This document shows positions 1 through 8,509 of a DNA stretch of 48,948 nucleotides, piece after piece (positions within the stretch are counted from its first letter, which is position 1; every line of letters begins with the position of its first letter). The DNA is taken from positions 1 to 48,948 of the forward strand of contig JADJCH010000065.1 of NCBI GenBank assembly GCA_016703325.1, written 5' to 3'. Both the position numbers and the translations under genes were made by a program. Source of the DNA: Burkholderiales bacterium (GTDB taxonomy: Bacteria > Pseudomonadota > Gammaproteobacteria > Burkholderiales > Burkholderiaceae_C). A model generated the notes under the pieces. That model ran no database searches. It was not told where the DNA came from and saw nothing but the letters and a program-made list of their open reading frames with translations.

Positions 1-839
1 TCGGCGTCATAGAGCAGCACGCCCAGGTAGCGGATGCGGCCCACGCAGGTTTCGGAGCACACCGTCGGCTGGCCCGATTCGATGCGGGGGTAGCAGAAGA
101 TGCACTTCTCCGCCTTGCCGCTCTTCCAGTTGTAATAGATCTTCTTGTAGGGGCAGCCCGAGACGCACATGCGCCAGCCGCGGCACTTGTCCTGGTCGAT
201 CAGGACGATGCCGTCTTCCTCGCGCTTGTAGATCGAACCCGACGGGCACGACGCCACGCAGGCCGGGTTCAGACAATGCTCGCACAGGCGCGGCAGGTAC
301 ATCATGAAGGTGTTCTCGAACTCCCCCACCATGGCCTTCTGCGCGGCGTCAAAGCCTTCGAAGTTGGCGTCCTTGCTGCGCTTGGAGAACTCGCCGCCGA
401 GAATCTCTTCCCAGTTCGGGCCCCAGACGATCTTCTCCATCTGCTGGCCGGTGATCAGGCTGCGCGGCCGGGCGGTGGGCGCGGCCTTCATCTCCGGCGC
501 ACTCTGCAGGTGGTCGTAGTCGAAGGTGAAGGGCTCGTAGTAGTCGTCGATCTCCGGCAGGTTCGGGTTGGCGAAGATCTTCATCAGCAGCTGCCACTTG
601 CCGCCCTGGCGCGGCACGATGGAGCCGTCGGCCTTGCGGACCCAACCGCCGTTCCACTTGTTCTGGTTCTCCCATTCCTTGGGATAGCCGATGCCGGGCT
701 TGGTCTCGACGTTGTTGAACCAGGCGTACTCAACGCCGGGCCGACTGGTCCAGACGTTCTTGCAGGTGACCGAACAGGTGTGACAGCCGATGCACTTGTC
801 CAGGTTCAGCACCATGCCGATTTGGGCGCGGATTTTCAT
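1..839 (-). CDS. narH: Respiratory nitrate reductase beta subunit, partial (C-terminus off window)
   Basis: Iron-sulfur electron-transfer subunit of the membrane-bound, cytoplasm-facing NarGHI nitrate reductase, passing quinol electrons from NarI to NarG. The frame runs off the left edge, so about 279 N-terminal residues are visible. It begins MKIRAQIGMVLNLDKCIGC, the first ferredoxin-type cysteine group, and continues with a second group (CEHCLNPACVASC) and the diagnostic CRGWRMCVSGCPYKK, in which Trp replaces a Cys at the 3Fe-4S cluster. A fourth group (CIFC) follows. The ATG overlaps the narG stop as ATGA, so the two subunits are translationally coupled; narJ and narI would be expected off the left end. 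Family assignment is essentially certain. Confidence 0.97.
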   Translation of the reverse strand, partial: MKIRAQIGMVLNLDKCIGCHTCSVTCKNVWTSRPGVEYAWFNNVETKPGIGYPKEWENQNKWNGGWVRKADGSIVPRQGGKWQLLMKIFANPNLPEIDDYYEPFTFDYDHLQSAPEMKAAPTARPRSLITGQQMEKIVWGPNWEEILGGEFSKRSKDANFEGFDAAQKAMVGEFENTFMMYLPRLCEHCLNPACVASCPSGSIYKREEDGIVLIDQDKCRGWRMCVSGCPYKKIYYNWKSGKAEKCIFCYPRIESGQPTVCSETCVGRIRYLGVLLYDA

Positions 840-3800
840 GCGTTCTCTCCATGAGCTTGCACGGTCACGACGCGGTCCTGGCCCAGAGGTGTATCGAGCC
901 AGTCGACCTTCTTCATCTTGCGCACGATGACGAACTCGTCGCGGTTGGTGCCGATGGTTCCGTAGTAGTTGAAGCCGTAGGACTGCTGCGCATAGCCGCC
1001 GATCATGTGGGTGGGCTTGACGACCACACGCGTGACCGAGTTGTGGATGCCGCCGCGCACATTCGTGATCTCGCTGCCGGGCGTGTTCACGATCTTTTCC
1101 TGCGCGTGGTACATCAGCGTCATGCCCTCATTGACGCGCTGGCTCACCACCGCGCGCGCCGCGATCGCACCGTTGACGTTGAAGAGCTCGACCCAGTCGT
1201 TGTCCTCCACACCGATCTTCTTGGCGTCCACCTCGCTCAACCAGATGATCGGCCCGCCGCGCGAGAGCGTGAGCATCATCAGGTTGTCGGTGTAGGTGGA
1301 GTGGATGCCCCACTTCTGGTGCGGTGTGATGAAGTTCAGCAGGATTTCGGGGTTGCCGTTGCCGCGCTGATTGTGCAGCTCGCCCGTGGCCTTCACATCC
1401 ACCGGCGGGCGGTAGCTGGAGAAGCCCTCGCCGAAGGCCAGCATCCACTCGTGATCCTGGTAGAACTGCTGGCGCCCCGTCAGGGTGCGCCAGGGGATCA
1501 GCTCGTGCACGTTGGTGTAGCCGGCGTTGTAGGAGACGGTTTCGCTCTCGATGCCGCTCCAGGTGGGCGAGCTGATGATCTTGCGCGGCTGGGCCTGCAC
1601 GTCGCGGTAGCGGATCTTCTCGTCCTCGCGGTACAGCGCCAGGTGTGTGTGGTCGCGCCCGGTGGCCTTGCCCAGCGCCTCCCAGGCCTTGACGGCGACG
1701 TGACCGTTGGTTTCGGGAGCGAGCTGCAGGATCACCTCGGTGGCATCGATGTCGGTCTCGATCTTCGGCATGCCCTTGGTGACGCCCTCGTCACGCACGA
1801 TGCCGTTGAGCTCGCCGAGCTGCTTGACCTCGATCTGGGTGTTCCAGTTGATGCCCTTGCCGCCGTTGCCCAGCTTGTTCATCAAGGGGCCCAGCGCGGT
1901 GAAGCGCTTGTAGACGTTCGGGTAGTCGCGCTCGACGATCGAGATCGAGGGCGCGGTCTTGCCCGGGATCAGCTCGCATTCGCCGCGCTTCCAGTCCGAC
2001 ACGCCCAGGGGCTGACCCAGTTCCCCCGGGGTGTCGTGCATCAGCGGCGTCAACACCACTTCCTGCTCGACGCCGAGGTGGCCGACGCACAGCTCACTGA
2101 ACTTCTTCGCAAAGCCCTTGTAGATCTCCCAGTCGCTGCGGCTCTGCCAGGCCGGATCCACCGCCGCGGACAGCGGGTGGATGAAGGGGTGCATGTCGCT
2201 GGTGTTGAGGTCGTTCTTCTCGTACCAGGTGGCCGCGGGCAGCACGATGTCCGAATACAGGCAGGTCGTGCTCATGCGGAAGTCCAGCGTGACCAGCAGG
2301 TCGAGCTTGCCTTCCGGAGCCTGGGCGTGCCACTTCACCTCGGTGGGCTTGGCGTCCTGCGGGCCCAGGTCCTTGCCCTGCACGCCGTTGCTGGTGCCCA
2401 GCAGGTGTTTGAGGAAGTACTCATGGCCCTTGCCGCTGGAGCCCAGGATGTTGCTGCGCCAGACGAACATGTTGCGCGGCCAGTTCTGCGGCGCGTCCGG
2501 GTCGTGGCAGGCGAAGTCGATCTTGCCGGCCTTGATCGCGGCGACGGTGTAGTCCTTCGCATCGACGCCGGCAGCCTTGGCTTCACGGGCCAGCTTCAAC
2601 GGGTTGACGTTGAGCTGCGGCGTCGAGGGCAGCCAGCCCATGCGTTCGGCGCGCACATTGAAGTCGATCGCGCTGCCCTTGAAGGCCTTCTTGTCGGCCA
2701 ACGGCGAGAGGATCTCGTCCATGCCCAGCTTCTCGTAGCGCCACTGGTCGGTGTGGGCGTAGAAGAAGCTGGTGCCGTTCTGCTGGCGCGGCGGACGCAG
2801 CCAGTCCAGCGCGAAGGCCAGCGCGGTCCAGCCGGTCTGCGGGCGCAGCTTCTCCTGACCCACGTAGTGGGCCCAGCCGCCGCCGCTCTGGCCGATGCAG
2901 CCGCACATCATCAGCATGTTGATGACGCCGCGGTAGTTCATGTCGGCGTGGTACCAGTGGTTCATCGCCGCGCCGATGATCACCATGGCCTTGCCGTGGG
3001 TCTTCTCGGCCGTCTCGGCGAACTGGCGCGCTACCGTGATGACCTGCTGGCGCGGCACCCCGGTGATGCTCTCCTGCCAGGCCGGGGTGTAGGCGGCGTT
3101 GTCGTCGAAGCTCTTGGCGCCGTCGCCCAGGCCACGCTCGACACCGTACTGACCGACCTGCAGATCGAACACCGTGGCCACCAGCGGACCGCCGGCGCCC
3201 AGACGGGTCACCGGTACCTTGACGCGCCGGATTGCCCCGCCTTGGGCGTTGCTCTTGAAGTGCGGGTTGACCACACCGCCGAAGTAGGGGAAGGCCACCT
3301 CCGCCACCTGGTGCGCCTGGGCGCTGCCGTCGGTGTTGGACTCCATCAGCGAGAGCTTGAGCTTCACATCCGCGCCCGCGCCGCCTTCCTTGGCTTCCAG
3401 GTTCCACTTGCCCTGGTCGGCACGGCCGTCCGGGCCCCAGCGGAAGCCGATCGAGCCGTTGGGCACCACCACCTGGCCGGACACGTCGAAGCCGACGGTC
3501 TTCCACTCAGGGTTGTTGGCCTGGCCCAGCGAGGCGTCGAAGTCGGTGGCGCGCACGAAGCGGTCGGGCACCAGCGCCTTGCTGCCGTCGTCGAGTGTCT
3601 GCTCCTTGAGCTGCACCAGCAGCGGCAGGTCGGTGTAGCGGCGCGCGTAGTCGTCGAAGTACGGCGCGCGGCGATCGAAGTAGAACTCCTTCAGGATGAC
3701 GTGCCCCATGGCCATCGCCAGCGCCGCGTCGGTACCCTGCTTGGGGTGCATCCACAGGTCGGCCAGCTTGGAGACCTCGGAGTAGTCGGGCGTCACCGCC

Positions 3801-4633
3801 ACCGTCTTGGTGCCCTTGTAGCGCACCTCGGTGAAGAAGTGGGCGTCCGGCGTGCGCGTCTGCGGCACGTTGGAACCCCAGGCAATGATGAAGCTGGAGT
3901 TGTACCAGTCGGCCGACTCGGGCACGTCGGTCTGCTCGCCCCAGATCTGCGGTGACGCGGGAGGCAGGTCGCAGTACCAGTCGTAGAAGCTCAGCGGCAC
4001 GCCGCCGATCAGGCTCAGGTAGCGGCTGCCCGCGGCGTAACTGACCATCGACATGGCCGGGATCGGCGAGAAGCCGACGATGCGGTCCGGCCCGTGCTGC
4101 TTGGCGGTGTAGACGTTGGCCGCGGCGATGATCTCGTTGACCTCGTCCCAGCTGGAGCGCACGAAGCCGCCCAGGCCGCGCACCTTCTGGTAGTCGCGCC
4201 GCTTGGCCTGATCGGCCATCAGGGCGGCCCAGGCGTCCACCGGGGCGTGCTTCAGGCGCGCCTCGCGCCAGTGCTTGAGCAGGCGACCGCGCACCATCGG
4301 GTGCTTGACACGGTTGGCGCTGTACAGGTACCAGCTGTAGCTGGCACCGCGCTGGCAGCCGCGCGGCTCGTGGTTGGGCAGGTCCCAGCGGGTGCGCGGG
4401 TAGTCGGTCTGCTGGGTTTCCCAGGTGATGATGCCGCCCTTGACGTAGATCTTCCAGGAGCAGGATCCGGTGCAGTTGGCGCCGTGGGTGGAACGAACGA
4501 TCTTGTCGTGCGCCCAGCGGTTGCGGTAGGCGTCTTCCCAGGTGCGGTCTTCGCCGGTGGCCACGCCGTGACCGTTGGAGAAGCTTTCCTTGGGCAGCGC
4601 GAAGTGGTTCAGTCGATCGAGAAAATGACTCAT
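836..4633 (-). CDS. narG: Respiratory nitrate reductase alpha subunit
   Basis: Catalytic molybdenum (bis-MGD) subunit reducing nitrate to nitrite in anaerobic respiration. It is 1265 residues, full length for the family. The N-terminus has the FS0 [4Fe-4S] signature HGANCTGSCSW (His then Cys ligands). The stretch DWYCDLPPASPQIWGEQTDV includes the region of the Asp that ligates Mo in NarG. The substrate and cofactor domains continue to the normal C-terminus. The ATG at 4633 is preceded by AGAGGA on the coding strand. There is no Tat-type signal, as expected for the cytoplasmic Nar rather than periplasmic Nap enzyme. It sits 39 bp downstream of narK2 and overlaps narH by 4 bp, giving a narK1-narK2-narG-narH transcription unit. 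Confidence 0.98.
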   Translation of the reverse strand: MSHFLDRLNHFALPKESFSNGHGVATGEDRTWEDAYRNRWAHDKIVRSTHGANCTGSCSWKIYVKGGIITWETQQTDYPRTRWDLPNHEPRGCQRGASYSWYLYSANRVKHPMVRGRLLKHWREARLKHAPVDAWAALMADQAKRRDYQKVRGLGGFVRSSWDEVNEIIAAANVYTAKQHGPDRIVGFSPIPAMSMVSYAAGSRYLSLIGGVPLSFYDWYCDLPPASPQIWGEQTDVPESADWYNSSFIIAWGSNVPQTRTPDAHFFTEVRYKGTKTVAVTPDYSEVSKLADLWMHPKQGTDAALAMAMGHVILKEFYFDRRAPYFDDYARRYTDLPLLVQLKEQTLDDGSKALVPDRFVRATDFDASLGQANNPEWKTVGFDVSGQVVVPNGSIGFRWGPDGRADQGKWNLEAKEGGAGADVKLKLSLMESNTDGSAQAHQVAEVAFPYFGGVVNPHFKSNAQGGAIRRVKVPVTRLGAGGPLVATVFDLQVGQYGVERGLGDGAKSFDDNAAYTPAWQESITGVPRQQVITVARQFAETAEKTHGKAMVIIGAAMNHWYHADMNYRGVINMLMMCGCIGQSGGGWAHYVGQEKLRPQTGWTALAFALDWLRPPRQQNGTSFFYAHTDQWRYEKLGMDEILSPLADKKAFKGSAIDFNVRAERMGWLPSTPQLNVNPLKLAREAKAAGVDAKDYTVAAIKAGKIDFACHDPDAPQNWPRNMFVWRSNILGSSGKGHEYFLKHLLGTSNGVQGKDLGPQDAKPTEVKWHAQAPEGKLDLLVTLDFRMSTTCLYSDIVLPAATWYEKNDLNTSDMHPFIHPLSAAVDPAWQSRSDWEIYKGFAKKFSELCVGHLGVEQEVVLTPLMHDTPGELGQPLGVSDWKRGECELIPGKTAPSISIVERDYPNVYKRFTALGPLMNKLGNGGKGINWNTQIEVKQLGELNGIVRDEGVTKGMPKIETDIDATEVILQLAPETNGHVAVKAWEALGKATGRDHTHLALYREDEKIRYRDVQAQPRKIISSPTWSGIESETVSYNAGYTNVHELIPWRTLTGRQQFYQDHEWMLAFGEGFSSYRPPVDVKATGELHNQRGNGNPEILLNFITPHQKWGIHSTYTDNLMMLTLSRGGPIIWLSEVDAKKIGVEDNDWVELFNVNGAIAARAVVSQRVNEGMTLMYHAQEKIVNTPGSEITNVRGGIHNSVTRVVVKPTHMIGGYAQQSYGFNYYGTIGTNRDEFVIVRKMKKVDWLDTPLGQDRVVTVQAHGENA

Positions 4634-4672
4634 CGTGTCCTCTTCTTAAAAGGGGGGGTCGAGGCGGGGACC

Positions 4673-6328
4673 TCAGGGGTTCTTCACGTAGGCGTTCTTG
4701 CGCAGGTAGAACCACCAGTTCAACACCAGGCACAGGGCATAGAAGACCGCGAAACCATAGAAGGCCAGCTCAGGCGTGCCGCGCTTGATCTGGTCACCGA
4801 TCACCACCGGGGCGATGAAGGCGCCGTAGGCAGCCACCGCGGAGGTCCAGCCCAGCGCGGGACCGGCCTGCTGCCGGTCAAACACCACACCGATGGTGCG
4901 GAAGGTGCTGCCGTTGCCGATGCCGCTGGCAAAGAACAGCAGCAGGATCAGGCCCAGGAAGGCAGGGAAGTACTGTTCCGGCGTGGCCGAGGCATAGGCC
5001 TGCGTCATCACCATGCCGGTGGCCACCGAGCCGCCCACCAGGATCACCGAGATGATCTGCGTGACCAGCGAGCCGCCCCACTTGTCGGCGATCCAGCCGC
5101 CCAGGGGCCGCACCGCGGCGCCGATGAAGGGCCCCAACCAGGCGTAGGTGAAGGCTGAGGGCGCGTTCGGGTTCTTCAGCGTGTGCTGCATCACACCGTT
5201 GGCGTCAGGCACATGGCTGATGCCGAAGATCACCGTGATCGCCAGTGGCAGCGCCATCGAGAAGCCGATGAACGAACCGAAGGTGACGATGTACAGCGCC
5301 GTCATCGACCAGGTGTGCTTGTTCTTGAAGATCTCGAACTGCTTGGCGATGTTCTCCTTCATCGGCCCGAAGGCGGCCAGCTTCATCACCAGCAGGGCGC
5401 AGATGATGTCCAGCGGCACCGCCACCCACATGTTGATCAGGCCCAGCCCGGTGGGCGCCGGAAGGTAGATGTACAGGATGGCGATCGCCGGAACGAAGGC
5501 CAGCGTATACAGGTAGGTAATCTTGGCGAAGGAGGAGATCGTCCCGCGAGCGGAGGGCGACACCTGCTTCAGGTTGTTCATGCCCCACCAGCAGGCGATG
5601 GACAGCGGCACCAGCGAGATCACCCAGGCGAAGCCGGCGTTCTGCACCCAGGTCGGCGTGCCCGCAGCGATCTTGCCGAGGATCCAGCCGCTGTCCTTCT
5701 TCAGGATCATCGAGTCGCCGCCCATCGCGCCGAACAGGCCGACCGTCATCACCAGCGGGATGACGATCTGCATCGTCGTGACGCCGAAGTTGCCCAGCCC
5801 GCCATTCAGACCCAGCGCCGTGCCCTGCAGCCGCTTCGGGAAGAAGGTGCTGATGTTGGACATCGACGAGGCGAAGTTTCCGCCACCCACGCCCGACCAC
5901 AGCGCAATGAGCTGGAACACCCACAGCGGCCACTCGGGATGCTGCAGCGCGATGCCCGTGCCGATGGCCGGCGACAGCAGCATCGCGGTGGTCAGGAAGA
6001 TGGTGTTGCGCCCACCGGCCAGGCGCACCAGGAAGGACGCCGGGATGCGCATCGTCGCACCCGAGATGCCGGCGATGGCGGTCAACGTGAACAACTCGGC
6101 CTGGGTGAAGGGAAACCCCAGGTTGAGCATCTGCACGCTGATGATGCCCCACATGCCCCAGACCGCGAAGCCGCACAGCAGTGCGGGAATCGAGATCCAG
6201 AGGTTGCGGTAGGCCACCTTCTTGCCGGTGCGCTCCCAGAAGGCCTCATCCTCGGGCCGCCAGTCCTCAATGTCGGCGCCGCTGCCGCCGCCGCCGGAAG
6301 CCGGCAGCGAACCCGTGCGTGTGTTCAT
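4673..6328 (-). CDS. narK2: Nitrate/nitrite transporter, NarK2-type MFS antiporter
   Basis: Major facilitator superfamily inner-membrane carrier that exchanges external nitrate for internal nitrite, protecting the cell from nitrite made by cytoplasmic NarGHI. It has 551 residues. A polar N-terminal extension (about 35 residues, Gly/Ser-rich then acidic) precedes the first membrane helix (WISIPALLCGFAVWGMWG). Nitrate-signature-like glycine-rich helices are visible (GVGGGNFASSMSNISTFFP and ALGLNGGLGNFGVTTMQ). It lies between narK1 and narG on the same strand with short gaps, so it is probably co-transcribed. In many proteobacteria the NarK1 and NarK2 halves are fused; here they are separate genes 37 bp apart. 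The type-2 label rests on sequence resemblance and position. Confidence 0.92.
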   Translation of the reverse strand: MNTRTGSLPASGGGGSGADIEDWRPEDEAFWERTGKKVAYRNLWISIPALLCGFAVWGMWGIISVQMLNLGFPFTQAELFTLTAIAGISGATMRIPASFLVRLAGGRNTIFLTTAMLLSPAIGTGIALQHPEWPLWVFQLIALWSGVGGGNFASSMSNISTFFPKRLQGTALGLNGGLGNFGVTTMQIVIPLVMTVGLFGAMGGDSMILKKDSGWILGKIAAGTPTWVQNAGFAWVISLVPLSIACWWGMNNLKQVSPSARGTISSFAKITYLYTLAFVPAIAILYIYLPAPTGLGLINMWVAVPLDIICALLVMKLAAFGPMKENIAKQFEIFKNKHTWSMTALYIVTFGSFIGFSMALPLAITVIFGISHVPDANGVMQHTLKNPNAPSAFTYAWLGPFIGAAVRPLGGWIADKWGGSLVTQIISVILVGGSVATGMVMTQAYASATPEQYFPAFLGLILLLFFASGIGNGSTFRTIGVVFDRQQAGPALGWTSAVAAYGAFIAPVVIGDQIKRGTPELAFYGFAVFYALCLVLNWWFYLRKNAYVKNP

Positions 6329-6365
6329 GCTGTGTCTCGGTTGGAAGGTGCGAGGCCGAGCGGCC

Positions 6366-7634
6366 TCAATGCGAGAAGGACCTGCTGAACGGCGCCGCCG
6401 GCGCCTGACGCCCCATCACCTGGGTCTGGCGCACCTCGGTCCAGTACATCCAGATCAGGGACACCCAGACCACGCCGTACAGCAACATGAAGGCGCTGGA
6501 GCGCACGCCGGTCCAGTCCATCAGGGCACCGAACAGGATCGGCAGGATGAAGCCGCCGAGCCCACCGGCCAGGCCGACGATGCCGCTGACGGTGCCGATG
6601 TTGGCGTGATAGTCATCGCTGATGTACTTGAAGACGCTGGCCTTGCCGAAAGCCCAGGCGATGCCCAGGGCGAACATCAACGCGGTGAAGCCGTAGACAT
6701 TCAGGCCGATGTGGAAGGTGCGCGCCCCATTGACCGTCTGGATGGTGAAGTCGGTCTGCGGGTAGCTCAACAGGAACAGGCAGATCCAGCTGGCCCACAT
6801 GACCCACCAGGTCACCGCATGGGCACCGTACTTGTCCGACAGCCAGCCGCCGATGGCGCGCAGCACGCCCCCGGGCAGGCTGAAGCAGGCTGCCAGCAGC
6901 GCAGCGGTGCGGATGTCCAGGCCGAACTCGCCGACGTAGTACTGCACCATCCACAGGCTGAGCGCCACGTAGCCGCCGAAGACAATGCTGTAGTACTGGC
7001 AGTACTTCAGCACCTTCGGGTCCTTGAGCATCTTCAGCTGATCGACGAACTTCACGTCGCTGGACACCCGGTGGCCGGGATCGCTGTGGCTGAACAGCCA
7101 GAACAGGATCAGCGCGCCCAGCATCACCCCGGCGTAGACCTGCGGCACCATGGTCCAGCCAAAGGCCACCACCAGGCTGGGAGCGATGAACTTGTTGACC
7201 GCTGCCCCCGAGTTGCCGGCGCCGAACACACCCATCGCGAAGCCCTGGCGGTTCTTCGGGAACCAGCGCGCAACATACGGCGTACCCACCGAGAACGAAC
7301 CCCCGGCCAGGCCGACGAACAGGCCGATGACCAGGAAGTGCCAGTACTGCGTGGCATAGGCCATCAGGAAGATCGCCGGAACGGTGGCTGCCATCAGCGA
7401 AGCCAGCACGATGCGCCCGCCGAAGCGGTCGGTCCAGATGCCCAGCGGCACGCGGATGAGCGAGCCGGTGAGCACCGGCATCGCGGTGAGCAGACCGAAC
7501 TCGGTGGCGCTCAGCCCCAGCTGCTTCTTCAACGGGATGCCGATGACGCCGAACATCATCCACACCATGAAGCACACGGTGAAGGCCAGGGTGCTGACCA
7601 CCAGCACCGACAACCCCTGCGCTTGCTTGCTCAT
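6366..7634 (-). CDS. narK1: Nitrate transporter, NarK1-type MFS (proton symporter)
   Basis: MFS carrier of 422 residues, the likely nitrate/H+ symporter that starts respiration before nitrite accumulates. Features seen: a short N-terminus leading into helix 1 (VLVVSTLAFTVCFMVWMMFGVIGIPL), the MFS loop motif GIWTDRFGGR, and the nitrate signature region GLAGGSFSVGTPYVARWFPKNRQGFAMG followed by GAGNSGAAVN. The ATG is preceded by a strong AAGGAAGGG ribosome site. It is the first gene of the narK1K2GH unit. A FNR/DNR-like box is centred about 186 bp upstream, just before the narL stop, which fits oxygen-sensitive induction. Assignment as the symporter member rests on sequence similarity and on the usual K1-K2 order. 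Confidence 0.92.
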   Translation of the reverse strand: MSKQAQGLSVLVVSTLAFTVCFMVWMMFGVIGIPLKKQLGLSATEFGLLTAMPVLTGSLIRVPLGIWTDRFGGRIVLASLMAATVPAIFLMAYATQYWHFLVIGLFVGLAGGSFSVGTPYVARWFPKNRQGFAMGVFGAGNSGAAVNKFIAPSLVVAFGWTMVPQVYAGVMLGALILFWLFSHSDPGHRVSSDVKFVDQLKMLKDPKVLKYCQYYSIVFGGYVALSLWMVQYYVGEFGLDIRTAALLAACFSLPGGVLRAIGGWLSDKYGAHAVTWWVMWASWICLFLLSYPQTDFTIQTVNGARTFHIGLNVYGFTALMFALGIAWAFGKASVFKYISDDYHANIGTVSGIVGLAGGLGGFILPILFGALMDWTGVRSSAFMLLYGVVWVSLIWMYWTEVRQTQVMGRQAPAAPFSRSFSH

Positions 7635-7813
7635 GTGACCCTTCCTTTGATTGCTCGGGCGTGCACAACCTCTTGCACGACACGGTCAATCCTAGAAAAG
7701 CCACCGGCGGCCGAACATCCGACGACAGCCGGGACGGGCCGCGGCGAATGGCCGATGTCGCCACAGCCGGGCATCCGTCGGAAGAACTACGCCGTCAGCC
7801 GATCGAACTCCAC

Positions 7814-7827
7814 TTGTCTCATGTCAA
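7814..7827 (-). promoter_or_regulatory. FNR/DNR-like box upstream of narK1K2GH
   Basis: On the coding strand the sequence is TTGAC ATGA GACAA, 9 of 10 positions of the FNR-family consensus TTGAY-N4-RTCAA. It lies in the 198-bp gap between narL and narK1, where an anaerobic activator site is expected. No clear NarL heptamer was recognised in the same gap. Confidence 0.55.
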
Positions 7828-7832
7828 GTCGA

Positions 7833-8498
7833 TCACACCAAGCCCCGGTTAGTCGCGATCACCGCCAAGTGCACACGCGAGGAAACCTCCAGCTTGCGAA
7901 ACAGATGCTGAACATGGATCTTGACGGTCGACTCCGCGATCGCGAACTCGCGTGCAATTTCCTTGTTGGTCACGCCCCGGCCGATCGCTGCCAGGATCTC
8001 GCGTTCGCGTGGAGACAGTTCCGCCAGCGGATCCTCCTGCGGGCGGGGTTCAGGCGCACGCGACCCCAGGCGCAGTGCGGCCACCAGCTTGGTGGTCATC
8101 TCGGGAGAGACCACCGCGTCGCCGCGCACGCTGCGGGCGATCGCCTGGGTCAAGGCATCGGCCTCCATCGTCTTGAGCAGGTAACCACTGGCCCCGGCGC
8201 CCAAGGCATCGGCCAGGTCGCGTTCGTCATCGCTGACCGTCAGGATCAACACCTTGCAGCGCGGGCAGGCCGCCAGCAGCGCCGGAACCGCCTGGACGCC
8301 GGTCACGCCCGGCAGGTGATTGTCCAGCAGGATGACGTCCGGCTGCAGCCTTTCGGCCTGGCGCTGGGCCTCACCTGCATCGGCGGCGTCGCCCACCACC
8401 TCCAGCCCCGGCTCGCCCGACAGCAGGGCCGTCAGTGCGCGCCGGAACAGGGTGTGGTCATCCACCACCAGAATGCGGATCACGGGGTCTGGAGTCAT
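7833..8498 (-). CDS. narL: Nitrate/nitrite response regulator, NarL family
   Basis: Cytoplasmic DNA-binding partner of the NarX sensor. A receiver domain occupies about residues 8-125, with acidic pocket VVDDH, phospho-acceptor Asp59 in VILLDNHLPG, and a conserved Lys in SGYLLK. A LuxR/NarL-type helix-turn-helix follows (LSPREREILAAIGRGVTNKEIAREFAIAESTVKIHVQHLFRKL). The frame is open to a TTG at 8513 overlapping the narX stop, but the ATG at 8498 is preferred because AAGGG lies 7 bp upstream while the TTG has no visible Shine-Dalgarno. The gene directly follows narX, the usual arrangement, and would control the narK1K2GH unit immediately downstream. Confidence 0.95.
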   Translation of the reverse strand: MTPDPVIRILVVDDHTLFRRALTALLSGEPGLEVVGDAADAGEAQRQAERLQPDVILLDNHLPGVTGVQAVPALLAACPRCKVLILTVSDDERDLADALGAGASGYLLKTMEADALTQAIARSVRGDAVVSPEMTTKLVAALRLGSRAPEPRPQEDPLAELSPREREILAAIGRGVTNKEIAREFAIAESTVKIHVQHLFRKLEVSSRVHLAVIATNRGLV

Positions 8499-8509
8499 CA
8501 AGGTGCCCT

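Noticed and set aside
851..3955. 1034-codon open frame on the plus strand opposite narG
   Set aside because: Antisense shadow: composition is Val/Asp/His/Gly-rich with no recognisable domain, while narG in the opposite strand is complete and conserved. The same applies to the long frames at 6222-8729, 8435-11431, 16496-17218 and 23118-25436.
7635..7832. NarL heptamer sites upstream of narK1
   Set aside because: No TACYYMT-like pair in the expected 7-2-7 arrangement could be found by eye, despite narXL being adjacent.
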